DNA of 62,491 nucleotides from JBFXAF01 sp050184585 (lineage in GTDB: Bacteria; Pseudomonadota; Alphaproteobacteria; Rhizobiales; Rhizobiaceae). The stretch covers positions 1 to 62,491 of the forward strand of contig JBFXAF010000015.1 of assembly GCA_050184585.1 (NCBI GenBank), written 5' to 3'. How positions within the stretch are numbered: the stretch's first letter is position 1; each line of letters opens with the position of its first letter. The translations under genes were made by a program, and so were the position numbers. Below, one piece after another: positions 8,475 through 18,347 of the stretch. The notes under the pieces were generated by a model that saw only the letters and a list, made by a program, of their open reading frames with translations, ran no database searches and was not told the DNA's origin.

Positions 8475-10400
8475 CTAGAACGACTGGCCGATGCCGGCGT
8501 AGATTCCGAATTTCGGATCGCCCGGACGGCGGTTGAGCGGCACCGCCGCATCAACCCTGAGCGGGCCGAATGGCGTCAGATAGCGGATGCCCACGCCTGC
8601 GCCGAAGCGAAGGTTCGAGAAGTCCGGTATCGAGGACGTCGACACGCTGCCGGCGTCTATGAAGGGCACCACCCCGAACGTCTCCGTTACCGCCATGCGC
8701 ATCTCCAGCGACGCCTCCGTGTAGGACAAGCCGCCCGTCGGCTTTCCGAACACATCCCGCGGACCGATGCCTTGATAGGCGTAGCCTCGCACGGACCCTC
8801 CGCCGCCGGCATAGAAGCGTCGGTCCGCCGGCACTGCTGCGAGACCGGCGCCTTGGATCGATCCCGCTGCCGCCCGCGCGGCGAATACGAACTTCCCGTC
8901 TTCATCCGCCGCCAGATAGGCCGATGCCTCGGTCCTGAGCTTCACGAAGCTTGCCCCGGACTCGAAGTCGTGGGTCGGTTCGGCGAAGGCCAGCACGCGG
9001 AACCCGGACGTCGGATTCAGCCTGTTGTCCCGGTTGTCGTAGACATATTGCAACGGGATGGAGACCAGAAGATGGCGGCTCGTGCCGAACACGTCGTCGA
9101 CCCTCGACCATTCCGCCGCGAGTTCGCCGGACAATGTCTGGTGGCGGGTCAATCCGTACTCCAGGCCCACGCTGTTCTTGAAGGAGAACCGGTCGTAGGC
9201 GTCGGGATGTTCGTAGACGACCCGGCTGCTCGCGAAGAACTTCGAGGTCGGCCCGAGCACCCCCGGCTTTTCGAACAGGATGGCGGCGTTGTAGTTCATC
9301 TCGCCGAAATCGGAGGTGTCGCCGATCCGGCTGATCGCCCCCTCCACCCTGAGTTTCTCGGCTCGCCCGAATAGGTTCCGGTGGCCCCAATAGCCCTCCA
9401 GGCCTAGCCCCTCGGTGTTCGACAGCGTAGCGCCGACGCCGAAGTAGCGGTGCTTGCGCTCCGATACCTCGACATCGATCGGTATGCCTCCATTGGCGTC
9501 GAGGGCATCCGCCTCTCGCACCGAGACGCTTGAAAAGACTCCCAGCGCAAGCAGACGCTCCCGCGCTTCCTCGATCTCCTCGGGTGAATAGGTGCGGCCG
9601 GGTTCGAGCCCGGCCATGTAGCCGGTGAAGTCGGCGTCGACGGTCTCCGTGCCTGTGACGCTCGTGTCGCCGTAGCCGGCGACCGGTCCCGCGGCGAGCA
9701 CCAGCGTCACGTCCAGCGTCGAGGTCTCGTGGTCGGCGACGATGTCGCGCTCCGTCACGGCCGCGAGAGGACGCCCCTCTTCCTTCAGGGCGCGGACGAT
9801 GTCGCGCTCCGCCTTGAGGATCGTATCGGAGCCGGCATCGCCTCCCTCGAACAGGCCGAATGTAGCAGGCGCGAGGTCCGCGGCATCGCCGTCGAGACGC
9901 ACCGCGCCAAGGGTGAATACCGCGCCCGGTTCGACCCGGATCGCGACGGGCACAGGTCCGGCTCCGAATTCAGCGTCCGGCGGCAGGTCGTCGATCGACT
10001 GCCCGCCGATGAAGACGGTGACGACGCCGTCGTAGCGGGCTTCCTCATAGAGCGACGCGACGAGGTTCTCCCGGTCGCCGCGAGCCTTGGAGAGCAGGCC
10101 AAGCGAACCCGACACCGGCTTCTCGGCGTCTCGCACCAGCCCGGAATCCTCCTCCAGCGCCTCCTTGAGTACCTCGTCGCCGCCCGCGACCTCCACTGTG
10201 ACCGTGTAATTCAGCGGATCGACGACCGGTTCCTCGTCATCGTCGGACCCGAACAACCTGTATCCGAAGAGTTCGAAGGCGGCGGCCGGTGGCGGAGCGA
10301 GCAGCGGCAAGGCGGCGAGAAGCAAAGCCGCCAGCGTCCGGCGAACGGGCATGCGCCCGGCCGGTCCACTGTGCCGTCCTCTGTCGGTCTGCGGCGTCAT
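8475..10400 (-). CDS. tamA: Autotransporter assembly complex protein TamA (Omp85/BamA family)
   Basis: Outer-membrane beta-barrel of the Omp85 superfamily, 641 aa. A signal peptide (RRTLAALLLAALPLLAPPPAAA) is followed by periplasmic POTRA domains (about residues 55-300) and a C-terminal 16-strand barrel with the Omp85 lid-lock motif VRGYAYQG (about residue 545). It ends in an aromatic Phe (IYAGIGQSF) as expected of an outer-membrane signal. The annotated ATG at 10400 gives a 16-residue extension before the signal core; an alternative ATG at 10352 starts directly at MPVRRT and is equally plausible. Neither has a strong ribosome binding site. It is upstream of tamB in the same operon and divergent from the alpha-2-macroglobulin gene. 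Confidence 0.95.
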   Translation of the reverse strand: MTPQTDRGRHSGPAGRMPVRRTLAALLLAALPLLAPPPAAAFELFGYRLFGSDDDEEPVVDPLNYTVTVEVAGGDEVLKEALEEDSGLVRDAEKPVSGSLGLLSKARGDRENLVASLYEEARYDGVVTVFIGGQSIDDLPPDAEFGAGPVPVAIRVEPGAVFTLGAVRLDGDAADLAPATFGLFEGGDAGSDTILKAERDIVRALKEEGRPLAAVTERDIVADHETSTLDVTLVLAAGPVAGYGDTSVTGTETVDADFTGYMAGLEPGRTYSPEEIEEARERLLALGVFSSVSVREADALDANGGIPIDVEVSERKHRYFGVGATLSNTEGLGLEGYWGHRNLFGRAEKLRVEGAISRIGDTSDFGEMNYNAAILFEKPGVLGPTSKFFASSRVVYEHPDAYDRFSFKNSVGLEYGLTRHQTLSGELAAEWSRVDDVFGTSRHLLVSIPLQYVYDNRDNRLNPTSGFRVLAFAEPTHDFESGASFVKLRTEASAYLAADEDGKFVFAARAAAGSIQGAGLAAVPADRRFYAGGGGSVRGYAYQGIGPRDVFGKPTGGLSYTEASLEMRMAVTETFGVVPFIDAGSVSTSSIPDFSNLRFGAGVGIRYLTPFGPLRVDAAVPLNRRPGDPKFGIYAGIGQSF

Positions 10401-10520
10401 GCGCCGAGTTTCGCACCCAAAATTAAACTTGGAATGAACTCCTCCAACATTCCTAAAGGGGCCACAATCGAACTGTCATCGTTTGTCGCCGCGATGACGA
10501 TACAATCTTCCGCGTCGCTT

Positions 10521-10535
10521 GTAACCGCCGGTTAC
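10521..10535. promoter_or_regulatory. Perfect inverted repeat GTAACC-N3-GGTTAC in the tamA / A2M divergent region
   Basis: A 6-bp perfect dyad with a 3-base centre lies in the 200-bp interval between the divergent tamA and alpha-2-macroglobulin genes, about 85 bp before the start of the latter. It could be an operator or a small hairpin; no regulator is suggested by the neighbours. A weaker GGAATG/CATTCC pair lies about 65 bp further toward tamA. Confidence 0.25.
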
Positions 10536-10619
10536 CCGCCAATTCCAGGGCGCGGAGGCAGGTTGACAGGATGACGGCGGTGAACGTCAACTCGCGCGGA
10601 TTGGGTGAGGGAGACGGAT

Positions 10620-13600
10620 ATGACGACTTCGGCGGTACGCGGACTCGGCGCGGCTATTTTCCTCATCTTCGGGCTCCTGGCGTCTGCGCATGCGCAGTCG
10701 CGGCAGGTGATCACCACCAGCGACGCCGACTATTTCGGCTTCGACCTTCGTACCGAGCAGAATGTCAGCCTCGATCAGTGCTCGACCACCTGCCTGCGCG
10801 ACGAGGGATGCCGCGCCTTCACCTACAACACCAAGGCGAAGTGGTGTTTCCTGAAGTCCGATTTCGCGAAACTCAATCCCTTCCCCGGCGCGGTTGCAGG
10901 CAAGGTCGTACCCCTCTCCGGCGATCCGGACATCGGTGCGCCGCCGGCGCTGGCCTTCTTCCCCGACTGGATGGCCGAGGAGGCCCGCCAGTATCGCACA
11001 ACCTTCACGGACGGTTCGATCGCCGTCGGCGAGGTGGGACTAGCGGCGCTCGTCGAGGCAGCCGATCGGGCCTCCCTGGCCGGCGATCCGCGCACTGCCG
11101 TTCTCAATCTCAAGTCGGCGGTCGCGATCCTGCCGGATGATCACGCCTTATGGATCAGGCTGTCCCGCGCCCTGAACAATGTGCCGCCCCTGAACAGCCA
11201 GGAAGCGGCGCTCATCACGGGCGAGGTCTCGTCGACCGCCTACAACGGCTACCTGTTGACCCGCACCGCCGCCGGCCGCGCCGATGCGCTGGCCGCTCTC
11301 GCCGTCGCTCTGGACCGCCGCGACATGTTCCGCCCTGCGCTGTCAGCCTATGAGGCGAGCCTCGCGCTGGTCAATTCGGCCGAGGTGCGCGCCGCCTACG
11401 AGGATCTCAAGGCGCGCAAGGGCTTCCGCATCGTCGAGCATTCGGTCGATTCGGACGCCACCTCGCCGCGCATCTGCGCCCAATTCTCGGAAGGGCTCGT
11501 CAAGGCCGGGGTGAACTATGCCGACTTCGTCACCGTTGACGGCGCCGCGCCGAAGGCGGTCGAGGCGAAGGACCGCCAGATCTGCGTGGAGGGCCTCGAA
11601 CACGGCAAGAGCTACAGCGTGACCTTCCGCGCCGGCCTGCCGGCCGCGGTTGGAGAGGTGATCGAGTACCCGGTCGTCCTCAATGTCTACGTTCGGGACC
11701 GTACCCCGTCTCTGCGCTTCACCGGCGACAGCTTCGTGCTGCCCTCGGCCGGACGCCGCGGCATTCCCGTGGTCTCCGTCAACATGGACGCGGCCGACGT
11801 GAAGCTCTACCGCATCGGCGATCGCTCGCTGGCGCAATTGCTTTCCGGCTACCAGTTCCTCCGTCAGCTCGACGGCTACGACCTCACCAACATCGCGGAT
11901 CAGATGGGCGCGCCGGTGTGGCAGGGTCAGGTCGAGATCGCCAACGAGTTGAACAGCGAGGTAACCACGTCCTTCCCGATCGACGAGGCCCTGCCCGCGC
12001 GCAAGCCGGGGGTCTATGTGCTGACCGCGCAGCCGATCGACGACCGCCGCGACAGCTGGGAGAGCCGCGCGACGCAGTGGTTCGTGGTTTCCGATATCGG
12101 GCTCACGACCTACACCGGCCAGGACGGCCTGACCGTGTTCGCCCGCTCGCTGGCGACCGCGAAGCCGATCGCAGGAACGGCGCTCACCCTCCTAGCCCGC
12201 AACAACGAGGTGCTGGGCACGGCGACCACCGACGCGGAGGGCCGCGCCACCTTCACGCCAGGCCTGACTCGCGGCGTTGGCGGCCTGGCGCCGGCCGTAT
12301 TGACCGCCGAGGCCGCGGATCAGGACTTCGTTTTCCTCGACATGACGCGGGCGGGCTTCGACCTTTCGGACCGCGGCGTCGATGGTCGCGCCGTGTCCGG
12401 CGCTCTCGACGTGTACGCCTGGACGGAGCGCGGCATTTACCGCGCCGGCGAGACGGTGCATGTCGCGGCGCTGGCCCGCGACGACAAGGCGGTAGCGGTG
12501 GAAAACCTGCCGCTCACCTTCATCTTCACTCGGCCTGATGGCGTCGAGGACCGGCGGCTTATGAGCGACGGCCGCGCCGTCGGCGGTCACGCGGTCGAGT
12601 TGCCGCTCACGCCAACGGCGATGCGCGGCACCTGGCAGGTGCGCCTCCATACAGATCCCAAGGAGCCCGCGGTTGCGACGATGATGTTCCTGGTCGAGGA
12701 CTTCGTGCCCGACCGGATCGAGTTCGACTTGACCGCCGATCGTGCGGAAATCGCGCTGAACGAGACGGCGAACGTGACGCTCGACGGGCGCTATCTGTAC
12801 GGCGCTCCCGCCGCCGGCCTGGCCCTCGAGGGCGAGATCAACCTCGCCACCACGCGCGAGTGGGCTCGGTTCCCCCGCTATCGGTTCGGTCTGGCCGACG
12901 AGGACGGCTCCACCACGAGCCGTATACCTCTCGAGAACCTGCCGGCCGTCGGCGAGGACGGCATTGCGGTCATTCCCGTCACCATTTCCCAATTGCCTTC
13001 GACGACCCGCCTGATCAAGGCGGATGTCGTGGTGCGTATGCGCGAGGGTGGCGGCCGCGCCGTCGAGCGTCGCATCGATATCGGCGTACGGCCCGAGGGA
13101 TCGCTTATTGGCATCCGCCCGGACTTCGATGAGGAAGCCGTGCCGGAAGGCGCAAACGTCAGGTTCGGCGTCATCTCGGTAGGCCCGGATGGGTCGCGCG
13201 AGGCCGCTGGCGGTCTGCTGTGGAAGCTGGTCAAGGTCGAGCGCCAATACCAGTGGTACCGTTCCGGCAACTACTGGAACTACGAGCCGATCACCGTCAC
13301 CAGCGCCGTCGCCAACGGCACGGTCGACACGCTTGCCGAAGCCGAGGCGACGATCCAGGCCTCCGTCGACTGGGGCCGCTATCGCCTCGAAATCGAGAGT
13401 ACCGATCCGGCCGGGCCCGCCAGCAGCGTCGAGTTCAACGCCGGCTGGTACGTCGACTCGAGTTCGACCGAGACTCCCGACGGATTGGAAATCGCCCTCG
13501 ACAAGGAAACATATGCGATCGGCGATGTCGCGCGTCTTCAGGTATCGCCACGTTTTGCCGGCGAACTCCTGGTCACCGTTGGAGCCGATCGGCTTCTCTC

Positions 13601-16085
13601 CACCTTCATGGCGACGGTCCCGGAGGGCGGTGCGACGGTCGACATTCCGGTGACGGCCGACTGGGGCGCTGGCGCCTATGTGACGGCAACGCTGTTCCGG
13701 CCCGGCGAAGGCCAGGAAACGCGGATGCCGGCCCGCGCGATCGGCGTCAAGTGGCTCTCTGTCGATCCGGCGGAGCGGCTTCTGTCGATCCGGCTCGACA
13801 CGGAACAGAAGACCGAGCCGCGCCAGGCGCTCGAGATCCCCGTGACCGTGACAGGCGCCGCGCCGCTTTCGGAGGCCTACGTGATGGTGGCCGCGGTCGA
13901 CGTCGGCATCCTCAACCTGACCAACTACAAGGCCCCGGATCCGGTCGGCTGGTACTACGGACAGCGCAGGCTCGGACTTGAGATCCGCGATCTCTACGGT
14001 CGCCTGATCGATGGCTCGCTCGGCACGACCGGGCGCCTGCGGACCGGAGGCGACGGCGCCATGATGTCCACCCAGGGCAACGCCCCAAAGGAAAGGCTCG
14101 TCGCATTCTTCTCCGGTCCGGTACGCCTCGACGCCGCCGGCAAGGCGACCATCGCCTTCGACATCCCGCAGTTCAACGGCACGGTTCGCGTCATGGCCGT
14201 TGCCTGGACCAAGGACGCGGTCGGACAGGCAAGCAGCGACGTGATCGTCCGCGATCCCGTGGTCGTCACCGCCGGCATTCCGCGCTTCATGGCGCCGGGC
14301 GATTCAGCGCTCATGCGGCTCGACATCGCCAACACCGACGGACCCGCTGGAGACTATGCTTTCAGCGTCGAGGCCACTCCCACACTGTCGACCGGCAGCG
14401 CCGCGTTGCCGGAGAAGGTGACGCTCGGCATCGGCGGCCGTGACACGATTTTCGTGCCGCTTGTCGCCCAGTCCGTCGGCGACGCCACGGTCACGGTCCG
14501 GCTTGCCCATGCCGACGGAACCACGGCCGAGCAGGTGCTCTTCCTGCCAGTTCGGCCTGCGACCGCCCCGGTGACACAGCGCACGCTGGTTAAGCTCAGC
14601 CCGGGAGGCGGCAAGCTTACCGTCGACAGCGGCCTGCTTGCGGCGAGCCTCGTTGAAGGCGCCACCGTTGCGATCGGCGTCGCGCCGACGGCGGCCTTCG
14701 ACGTTCCAGCCATGTTGATGTCGCTCAGCCGATACCCCTATGGCTGCACCGAGCAGACGACGAGCCGCGCCTTGCCGCTGCTCTACCTCAGTGAGTTGTC
14801 GGAGGGCTACGGCCTGCCCGACGATCCGGACGTGGCAGGCCGCGTCCAGGACGCGATCTACCGCGTCGTCGACAACCAGTCGTCCTATGGCGCTTTCGGT
14901 CTCTGGTCGCCGGGTTCCGGCGATCTGTGGCTCGATGCCTACGTCACCGACTTCCTGACCCGCGCACGCGAGAAGGGATATGTCGTTCCGGCCGAAGCCA
15001 TGCGGGCGGCGGTTGAGAACCTCGGCAATTCGCTCGCCTATGATCTCGATCTCGAGGAACGCGGCAGCGAGATCGCTTACGCCCTCTACGTGCTCGCCCG
15101 CAACGGCAAGGCGTCGATCGGTGATCTGCGCTACTACTCCGACACCCAGCTCGAGGCCTTCTCCAGCCCGATGGCGGTGGCGCATCTGGCGGCCAGCCTG
15201 TCGCTTTACGGCGACGCCGCCCGTTCCGAACGAACGTTTGCCGCAGCGCTGGCGCTCGCCGAGGGCGACCAGGAGGTCGACTACTATCGCTACGACTATG
15301 GCTCGCGCCTCCGCGACGGAGCCGCCATGCTGTCTCTCGCCGCGGAAAGCACCCCGCGTCCGTCGATCGTGCCGGCTCTGATCCAGCACGTCGTCTCGGA
15401 GCGTGCGAAGCACAAGTGGACGAGCACCCAGGATGAGGCCTGGATGCTGCTGGCCGCGCGAGCGCTCGCCAAGGGCAATGAAGGCGTGCGCCTGGAGATC
15501 AACGGCACGCCGCACAGCGGGCTCTACTCGGCCCGCTTCACCGGCGACGAGATCGCGGTTTCTCCCGTCGAGATCGTCAATCCCGGACCCGACCCGATGG
15601 AAGTCAGCGTGACCACCATCGCATCGCCGATCCAGCCGCCGCCCGCCGGCGGCAACGGCTTCGCCATCGAGCGCGCCTACTACCACATGGACGGCAGCGA
15701 AGCGAATGTCAGCTCGGTTTCCCAGAACGAGCGATACGTCGTCGTGCTGAAGGTGTCGAAGCACAACGACTGGCAGGCGCGCGTGGTGGTGAGCGACCTC
15801 CTGCCCGCCGGTTTCGAGATCGACAATCCGAGACTGATGTCGAGCGCGGAACTGTCGAACTTCGGCTGGCTGCAGCGGACGGAGGTCGCGCATACCGAGT
15901 TCCGCGACGACCGATTCATCGCGGCCTTCGATCAGGGCGGTTCCGGCAACCTGACGCTCGCCTATGTGGTGCGCGCCGTGACGCCCGGCGTGTTCTCTCA
16001 CCCCGCAGCGACGGTGGAGGATATGTACCGGCCGGAATTCTCGGCCCGCACCGCGGCCGGCATCATGGAAGTCACGGCCCCGTAG
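10620..16085 (+). CDS. Alpha-2-macroglobulin family protein with N-terminal PAN domain
   Basis: Bacterial alpha-2-macroglobulin, thought to trap proteases in the periplasm and protect a cell with a breached envelope. 1821 aa from the ATG at 10620, which has GAGG/GGGAG upstream; a GTG at 10605 is in frame but less likely. The signal peptide (LGAAIFLIFGLLASAHAQ) lacks a lipobox Cys, unlike E. coli YfhM. Residues ~25-100 are a Cys-rich PAN/apple-like domain (CSTTCLRDEGCRAF). Macroglobulin repeats and a bait region follow. The thioester motif is intact as Cys1376-Thr-Glu-Gln1379, followed by the alpha/alpha toroid and a receptor-like C-terminal domain. The partner gene pbpC lies 89 bp downstream, the pairing known from many Gram-negatives. 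Confidence 0.95.
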   Translation: MTTSAVRGLGAAIFLIFGLLASAHAQSRQVITTSDADYFGFDLRTEQNVSLDQCSTTCLRDEGCRAFTYNTKAKWCFLKSDFAKLNPFPGAVAGKVVPLSGDPDIGAPPALAFFPDWMAEEARQYRTTFTDGSIAVGEVGLAALVEAADRASLAGDPRTAVLNLKSAVAILPDDHALWIRLSRALNNVPPLNSQEAALITGEVSSTAYNGYLLTRTAAGRADALAALAVALDRRDMFRPALSAYEASLALVNSAEVRAAYEDLKARKGFRIVEHSVDSDATSPRICAQFSEGLVKAGVNYADFVTVDGAAPKAVEAKDRQICVEGLEHGKSYSVTFRAGLPAAVGEVIEYPVVLNVYVRDRTPSLRFTGDSFVLPSAGRRGIPVVSVNMDAADVKLYRIGDRSLAQLLSGYQFLRQLDGYDLTNIADQMGAPVWQGQVEIANELNSEVTTSFPIDEALPARKPGVYVLTAQPIDDRRDSWESRATQWFVVSDIGLTTYTGQDGLTVFARSLATAKPIAGTALTLLARNNEVLGTATTDAEGRATFTPGLTRGVGGLAPAVLTAEAADQDFVFLDMTRAGFDLSDRGVDGRAVSGALDVYAWTERGIYRAGETVHVAALARDDKAVAVENLPLTFIFTRPDGVEDRRLMSDGRAVGGHAVELPLTPTAMRGTWQVRLHTDPKEPAVATMMFLVEDFVPDRIEFDLTADRAEIALNETANVTLDGRYLYGAPAAGLALEGEINLATTREWARFPRYRFGLADEDGSTTSRIPLENLPAVGEDGIAVIPVTISQLPSTTRLIKADVVVRMREGGGRAVERRIDIGVRPEGSLIGIRPDFDEEAVPEGANVRFGVISVGPDGSREAAGGLLWKLVKVERQYQWYRSGNYWNYEPITVTSAVANGTVDTLAEAEATIQASVDWGRYRLEIESTDPAGPASSVEFNAGWYVDSSSTETPDGLEIALDKETYAIGDVARLQVSPRFAGELLVTVGADRLLSTFMATVPEGGATVDIPVTADWGAGAYVTATLFRPGEGQETRMPARAIGVKWLSVDPAERLLSIRLDTEQKTEPRQALEIPVTVTGAAPLSEAYVMVAAVDVGILNLTNYKAPDPVGWYYGQRRLGLEIRDLYGRLIDGSLGTTGRLRTGGDGAMMSTQGNAPKERLVAFFSGPVRLDAAGKATIAFDIPQFNGTVRVMAVAWTKDAVGQASSDVIVRDPVVVTAGIPRFMAPGDSALMRLDIANTDGPAGDYAFSVEATPTLSTGSAALPEKVTLGIGGRDTIFVPLVAQSVGDATVTVRLAHADGTTAEQVLFLPVRPATAPVTQRTLVKLSPGGGKLTVDSGLLAASLVEGATVAIGVAPTAAFDVPAMLMSLSRYPYGCTEQTTSRALPLLYLSELSEGYGLPDDPDVAGRVQDAIYRVVDNQSSYGAFGLWSPGSGDLWLDAYVTDFLTRAREKGYVVPAEAMRAAVENLGNSLAYDLDLEERGSEIAYALYVLARNGKASIGDLRYYSDTQLEAFSSPMAVAHLAASLSLYGDAARSERTFAAALALAEGDQEVDYYRYDYGSRLRDGAAMLSLAAESTPRPSIVPALIQHVVSERAKHKWTSTQDEAWMLLAARALAKGNEGVRLEINGTPHSGLYSARFTGDEIAVSPVEIVNPGPDPMEVSVTTIASPIQPPPAGGNGFAIERAYYHMDGSEANVSSVSQNERYVVVLKVSKHNDWQARVVVSDLLPAGFEIDNPRLMSSAELSNFGWLQRTEVAHTEFRDDRFIAAFDQGGSGNLTLAYVVRAVTPGVFSHPAATVEDMYRPEFSARTAAGIMEVTAP

Positions 16086-16128
16086 GGGGCCGGACCAGGG
16101 CTGGGCGACGTGAACGCGAACCCTTGTG

Positions 16129-16162
16129 CCCTTGCCCTCCCCCTTGTGGGGAGGGGCAAGGG
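16129..16162. repeat. Palindromic C-run/G-run intergenic repeat
   Basis: Two near-complementary 15-base arms (cccttgccctccccc and ggggaggggcaaggg, one base offset) flank a TTGT loop between the alpha-2-macroglobulin stop and the pbpC start. This is the short GC-rich palindrome type scattered through Mesorhizobium-like genomes. The downstream arm may also supply the purine-rich ribosome binding region of pbpC. Confidence 0.6.
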
Positions 16163-16174
16163 TTGGCGATAGCC

Positions 16175-18307
16175 ATGCGCCACCTCTTGCATTTCCGTAG
16201 ACCGACGCTTGTGAGGCCGACGAAAAGGGCTGTCCGTTTCGCCGCATTGGGGTTGATCGCTTCCGCCGCACTGATTGCAGTCTCGGCCTTCTCCCTTGAC
16301 GCTTTGGACAGGGCCTTTCCGCCTCCCCTGCCTGAGCGGCTGCCGGTGTCCGTCGAAGTCCGCGACCGTGATGATGCGTTGCTGCGCGCCTACGCCACCC
16401 TCGACGGGCGCTGGCGCATGCAGACCGACTTGACCCAGGTCGACCGGGCCTTCGTCGACATGCTCGTCGCCTACGAGGACAAGCGTTTCCGCGAACATGG
16501 CGGCGTCGACGTCCTGGCCTTCCTGCGCGCCGCCGGCCAGTTCGTGGCCAACGGTCGCATCGTCTCCGGCGGCTCGACGCTCTCCATGCAGCTTGCGCGT
16601 CTCATCGAGCCGCGCGCTGACCGCTCGCTCGGCGCGAAACTGCGCCAGGTCGCCCGCGCGTTGCAGATCGAGCGCCGGCTCTCCAAGGACGAGATTCTCG
16701 AACGCTACCTGACGCTGGCGCCCTATGGCGGCAATCTGGAGGGGGTGCGCGCCGCTTCGCTGGCCTATTTCGGCAAGGAGCCGAAGCGGCTCAGTCTCTC
16801 CGAAGCCGCGCTTCTTGTCTCCCTGCCGCAGCTCCCGGAGCGGCGCCGTCCCGACCGCAACCCCGATGGCGCACGCGCCGCCCGTGACCGGGTGCTGGAG
16901 CGCATGGTGGTCGCCGGCCTCATTGACCGCCGCGAAGCCGATCGCGCACGCGCCAAGGAGCTTTCGGCGACGCGGCGTCCACTTCCGTCCTTCGCGGCGC
17001 ATGTCTCGGATGACGCGGTGCGTGCGTCGCCGGGCGAGCCGGTGCATCGCCTGACCCTGTCTCGCGCCCAGCAGGCGAACCTGGAAACAGTCGCGGCGGA
17101 GTCTGCCGCCCGGCTCGGTCGCAACGTCTCGGTCGCGATGGTGCTGGCCGATTCCCGCTCGGGCGAAATCCTCGCCTCGGTCGGCTCGGCCGGCTACCTC
17201 GACGCGGCGCGGTCCGGCTGGATCGACATGACGCGCGCGAGCCGCTCGCCCGGCTCGACCCTGAAGCCATTCATCTACGGCCTCGCCTTCGAACAGGGGC
17301 TGGTCTCGCAGGAGACCACGATCGAGGATCGGCCGCACGATTTCGCCGGCTACCGTCCGAAGAACTTCGACATGGCCTACATGGGAGACGTGAGCGTGCG
17401 CCAGGCGCTGCAGCTCTCGCTCAACGTGCCGGCCGTGGCCCTGCTGGACGCGATCGGCCCGGCGCGCCTCGTCTCCCGCTTCCGACAAGCCGGCGCCACG
17501 CCCCGCCTGCCGGCCGGCGAGGCGCCGGGACTGGCCATCGGCCTCGGCGGAGTCGGCATGTCGCTCCGCGATCTGGTCCAGCTCTATTGCGGCCTCGCCA
17601 ATGGCGGACGAGTGAAGCCGCTTCGCGACGGGACGGAGCCTGGCGATCAAGCCTTCCTCTCTGGTCCGGGCGTCGAGGTGCTCGATGCCAACGCCACCTG
17701 GCAGGTCGCCGACATGCTCGCTGGCGTTCGCCCGCCGGAGGGAGCGGCCCGCCGCGCCATCGCCTACAAGACGGGCACCAGCTATGGCTACCGCGACGCC
17801 TGGTCGGTCGGGTACGACGGCCGCTACGTGCTCGGTGTCTGGGTCGGCCGGCCGGATTCAGGGCCGGTGCCGGGCCTCTCCGGCTACGACAGCGCGGCGC
17901 CCGTCCTGTTCGAGGCCTTTGCGCGCTCCGGCCTCGTTGCGGTGCCTTTGCCGAAGCCGCCCTCCGGTTCGTACAAGCCCGCTCGGGACGAACTGCCGGT
18001 GACGCAGATACGCTTCCGGGCCGGCAACGATCTGATCGCCTCTGCGGACGTACCCGAACCGCCGCCCGCCATCGTCTTTCCGCCGAACGGCGCGCGCGTC
18101 GACCTCGATGGCGGCAATGTCTCGCCCCTTGTGCTGAAACTGCAGGGTGGCAGGGCTCCCTTCCGCTGGCTGGCCAATGGTCGTCCGCTGGATGCAGCGT
18201 CGCGCCGGCGCGACGTGACCTGGATGCCGGATGGGGCCGGCCAGTCGACGCTGACAGTCATCGACGCCGCTGGGCGCGCGGCGAGCGTCAGCGTCTTCGT
18301 GGAATAG
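16175..18307 (+). CDS. pbpC: Penicillin-binding protein 1C (bifunctional peptidoglycan synthase)
   Basis: Inner-membrane bifunctional peptidoglycan glycosyltransferase/transpeptidase-like protein, 710 aa from the ATG at 16175 (upstream in-frame codons overlap the palindromic repeat and look untranslated). One N-terminal membrane helix (AALGLIASAALIAVSAF) is followed by a GT51 domain with the catalytic Glu101 in EDKRFREHGG. The penicillin-binding transpeptidase domain has Ser361-Thr-Leu-Lys364, SLN in QLSLNVP and KTGTS at 532. The C-terminal ~90 residues are the BiPBP_C domain (PPNGARVDLDGGNVSPLVLKLQGG) diagnostic of PBP1C. It follows the alpha-2-macroglobulin gene and probably shares its transcript; the pair is thought to couple envelope repair with protease defence. 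Confidence 0.95.
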   Translation: MRHLLHFRRPTLVRPTKRAVRFAALGLIASAALIAVSAFSLDALDRAFPPPLPERLPVSVEVRDRDDALLRAYATLDGRWRMQTDLTQVDRAFVDMLVAYEDKRFREHGGVDVLAFLRAAGQFVANGRIVSGGSTLSMQLARLIEPRADRSLGAKLRQVARALQIERRLSKDEILERYLTLAPYGGNLEGVRAASLAYFGKEPKRLSLSEAALLVSLPQLPERRRPDRNPDGARAARDRVLERMVVAGLIDRREADRARAKELSATRRPLPSFAAHVSDDAVRASPGEPVHRLTLSRAQQANLETVAAESAARLGRNVSVAMVLADSRSGEILASVGSAGYLDAARSGWIDMTRASRSPGSTLKPFIYGLAFEQGLVSQETTIEDRPHDFAGYRPKNFDMAYMGDVSVRQALQLSLNVPAVALLDAIGPARLVSRFRQAGATPRLPAGEAPGLAIGLGGVGMSLRDLVQLYCGLANGGRVKPLRDGTEPGDQAFLSGPGVEVLDANATWQVADMLAGVRPPEGAARRAIAYKTGTSYGYRDAWSVGYDGRYVLGVWVGRPDSGPVPGLSGYDSAAPVLFEAFARSGLVAVPLPKPPSGSYKPARDELPVTQIRFRAGNDLIASADVPEPPPAIVFPPNGARVDLDGGNVSPLVLKLQGGRAPFRWLANGRPLDAASRRRDVTWMPDGAGQSTLTVIDAAGRAASVSVFVE

Positions 18308-18347
18308 CGGACACAATTCTTCCCCGAGCGGCGGCTACCGCTTGGGT

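Noticed and set aside
6316..8478. 720-aa Ser/Arg/Pro-rich frame antisense to tamB
   Set aside because: Low-complexity shadow of TamB codon bias.
14304..16271. 655-aa minus-strand frame inside the alpha-2-macroglobulin gene
   Set aside because: Arg/Gly/His-rich shadow; the sense frame has clear domains.
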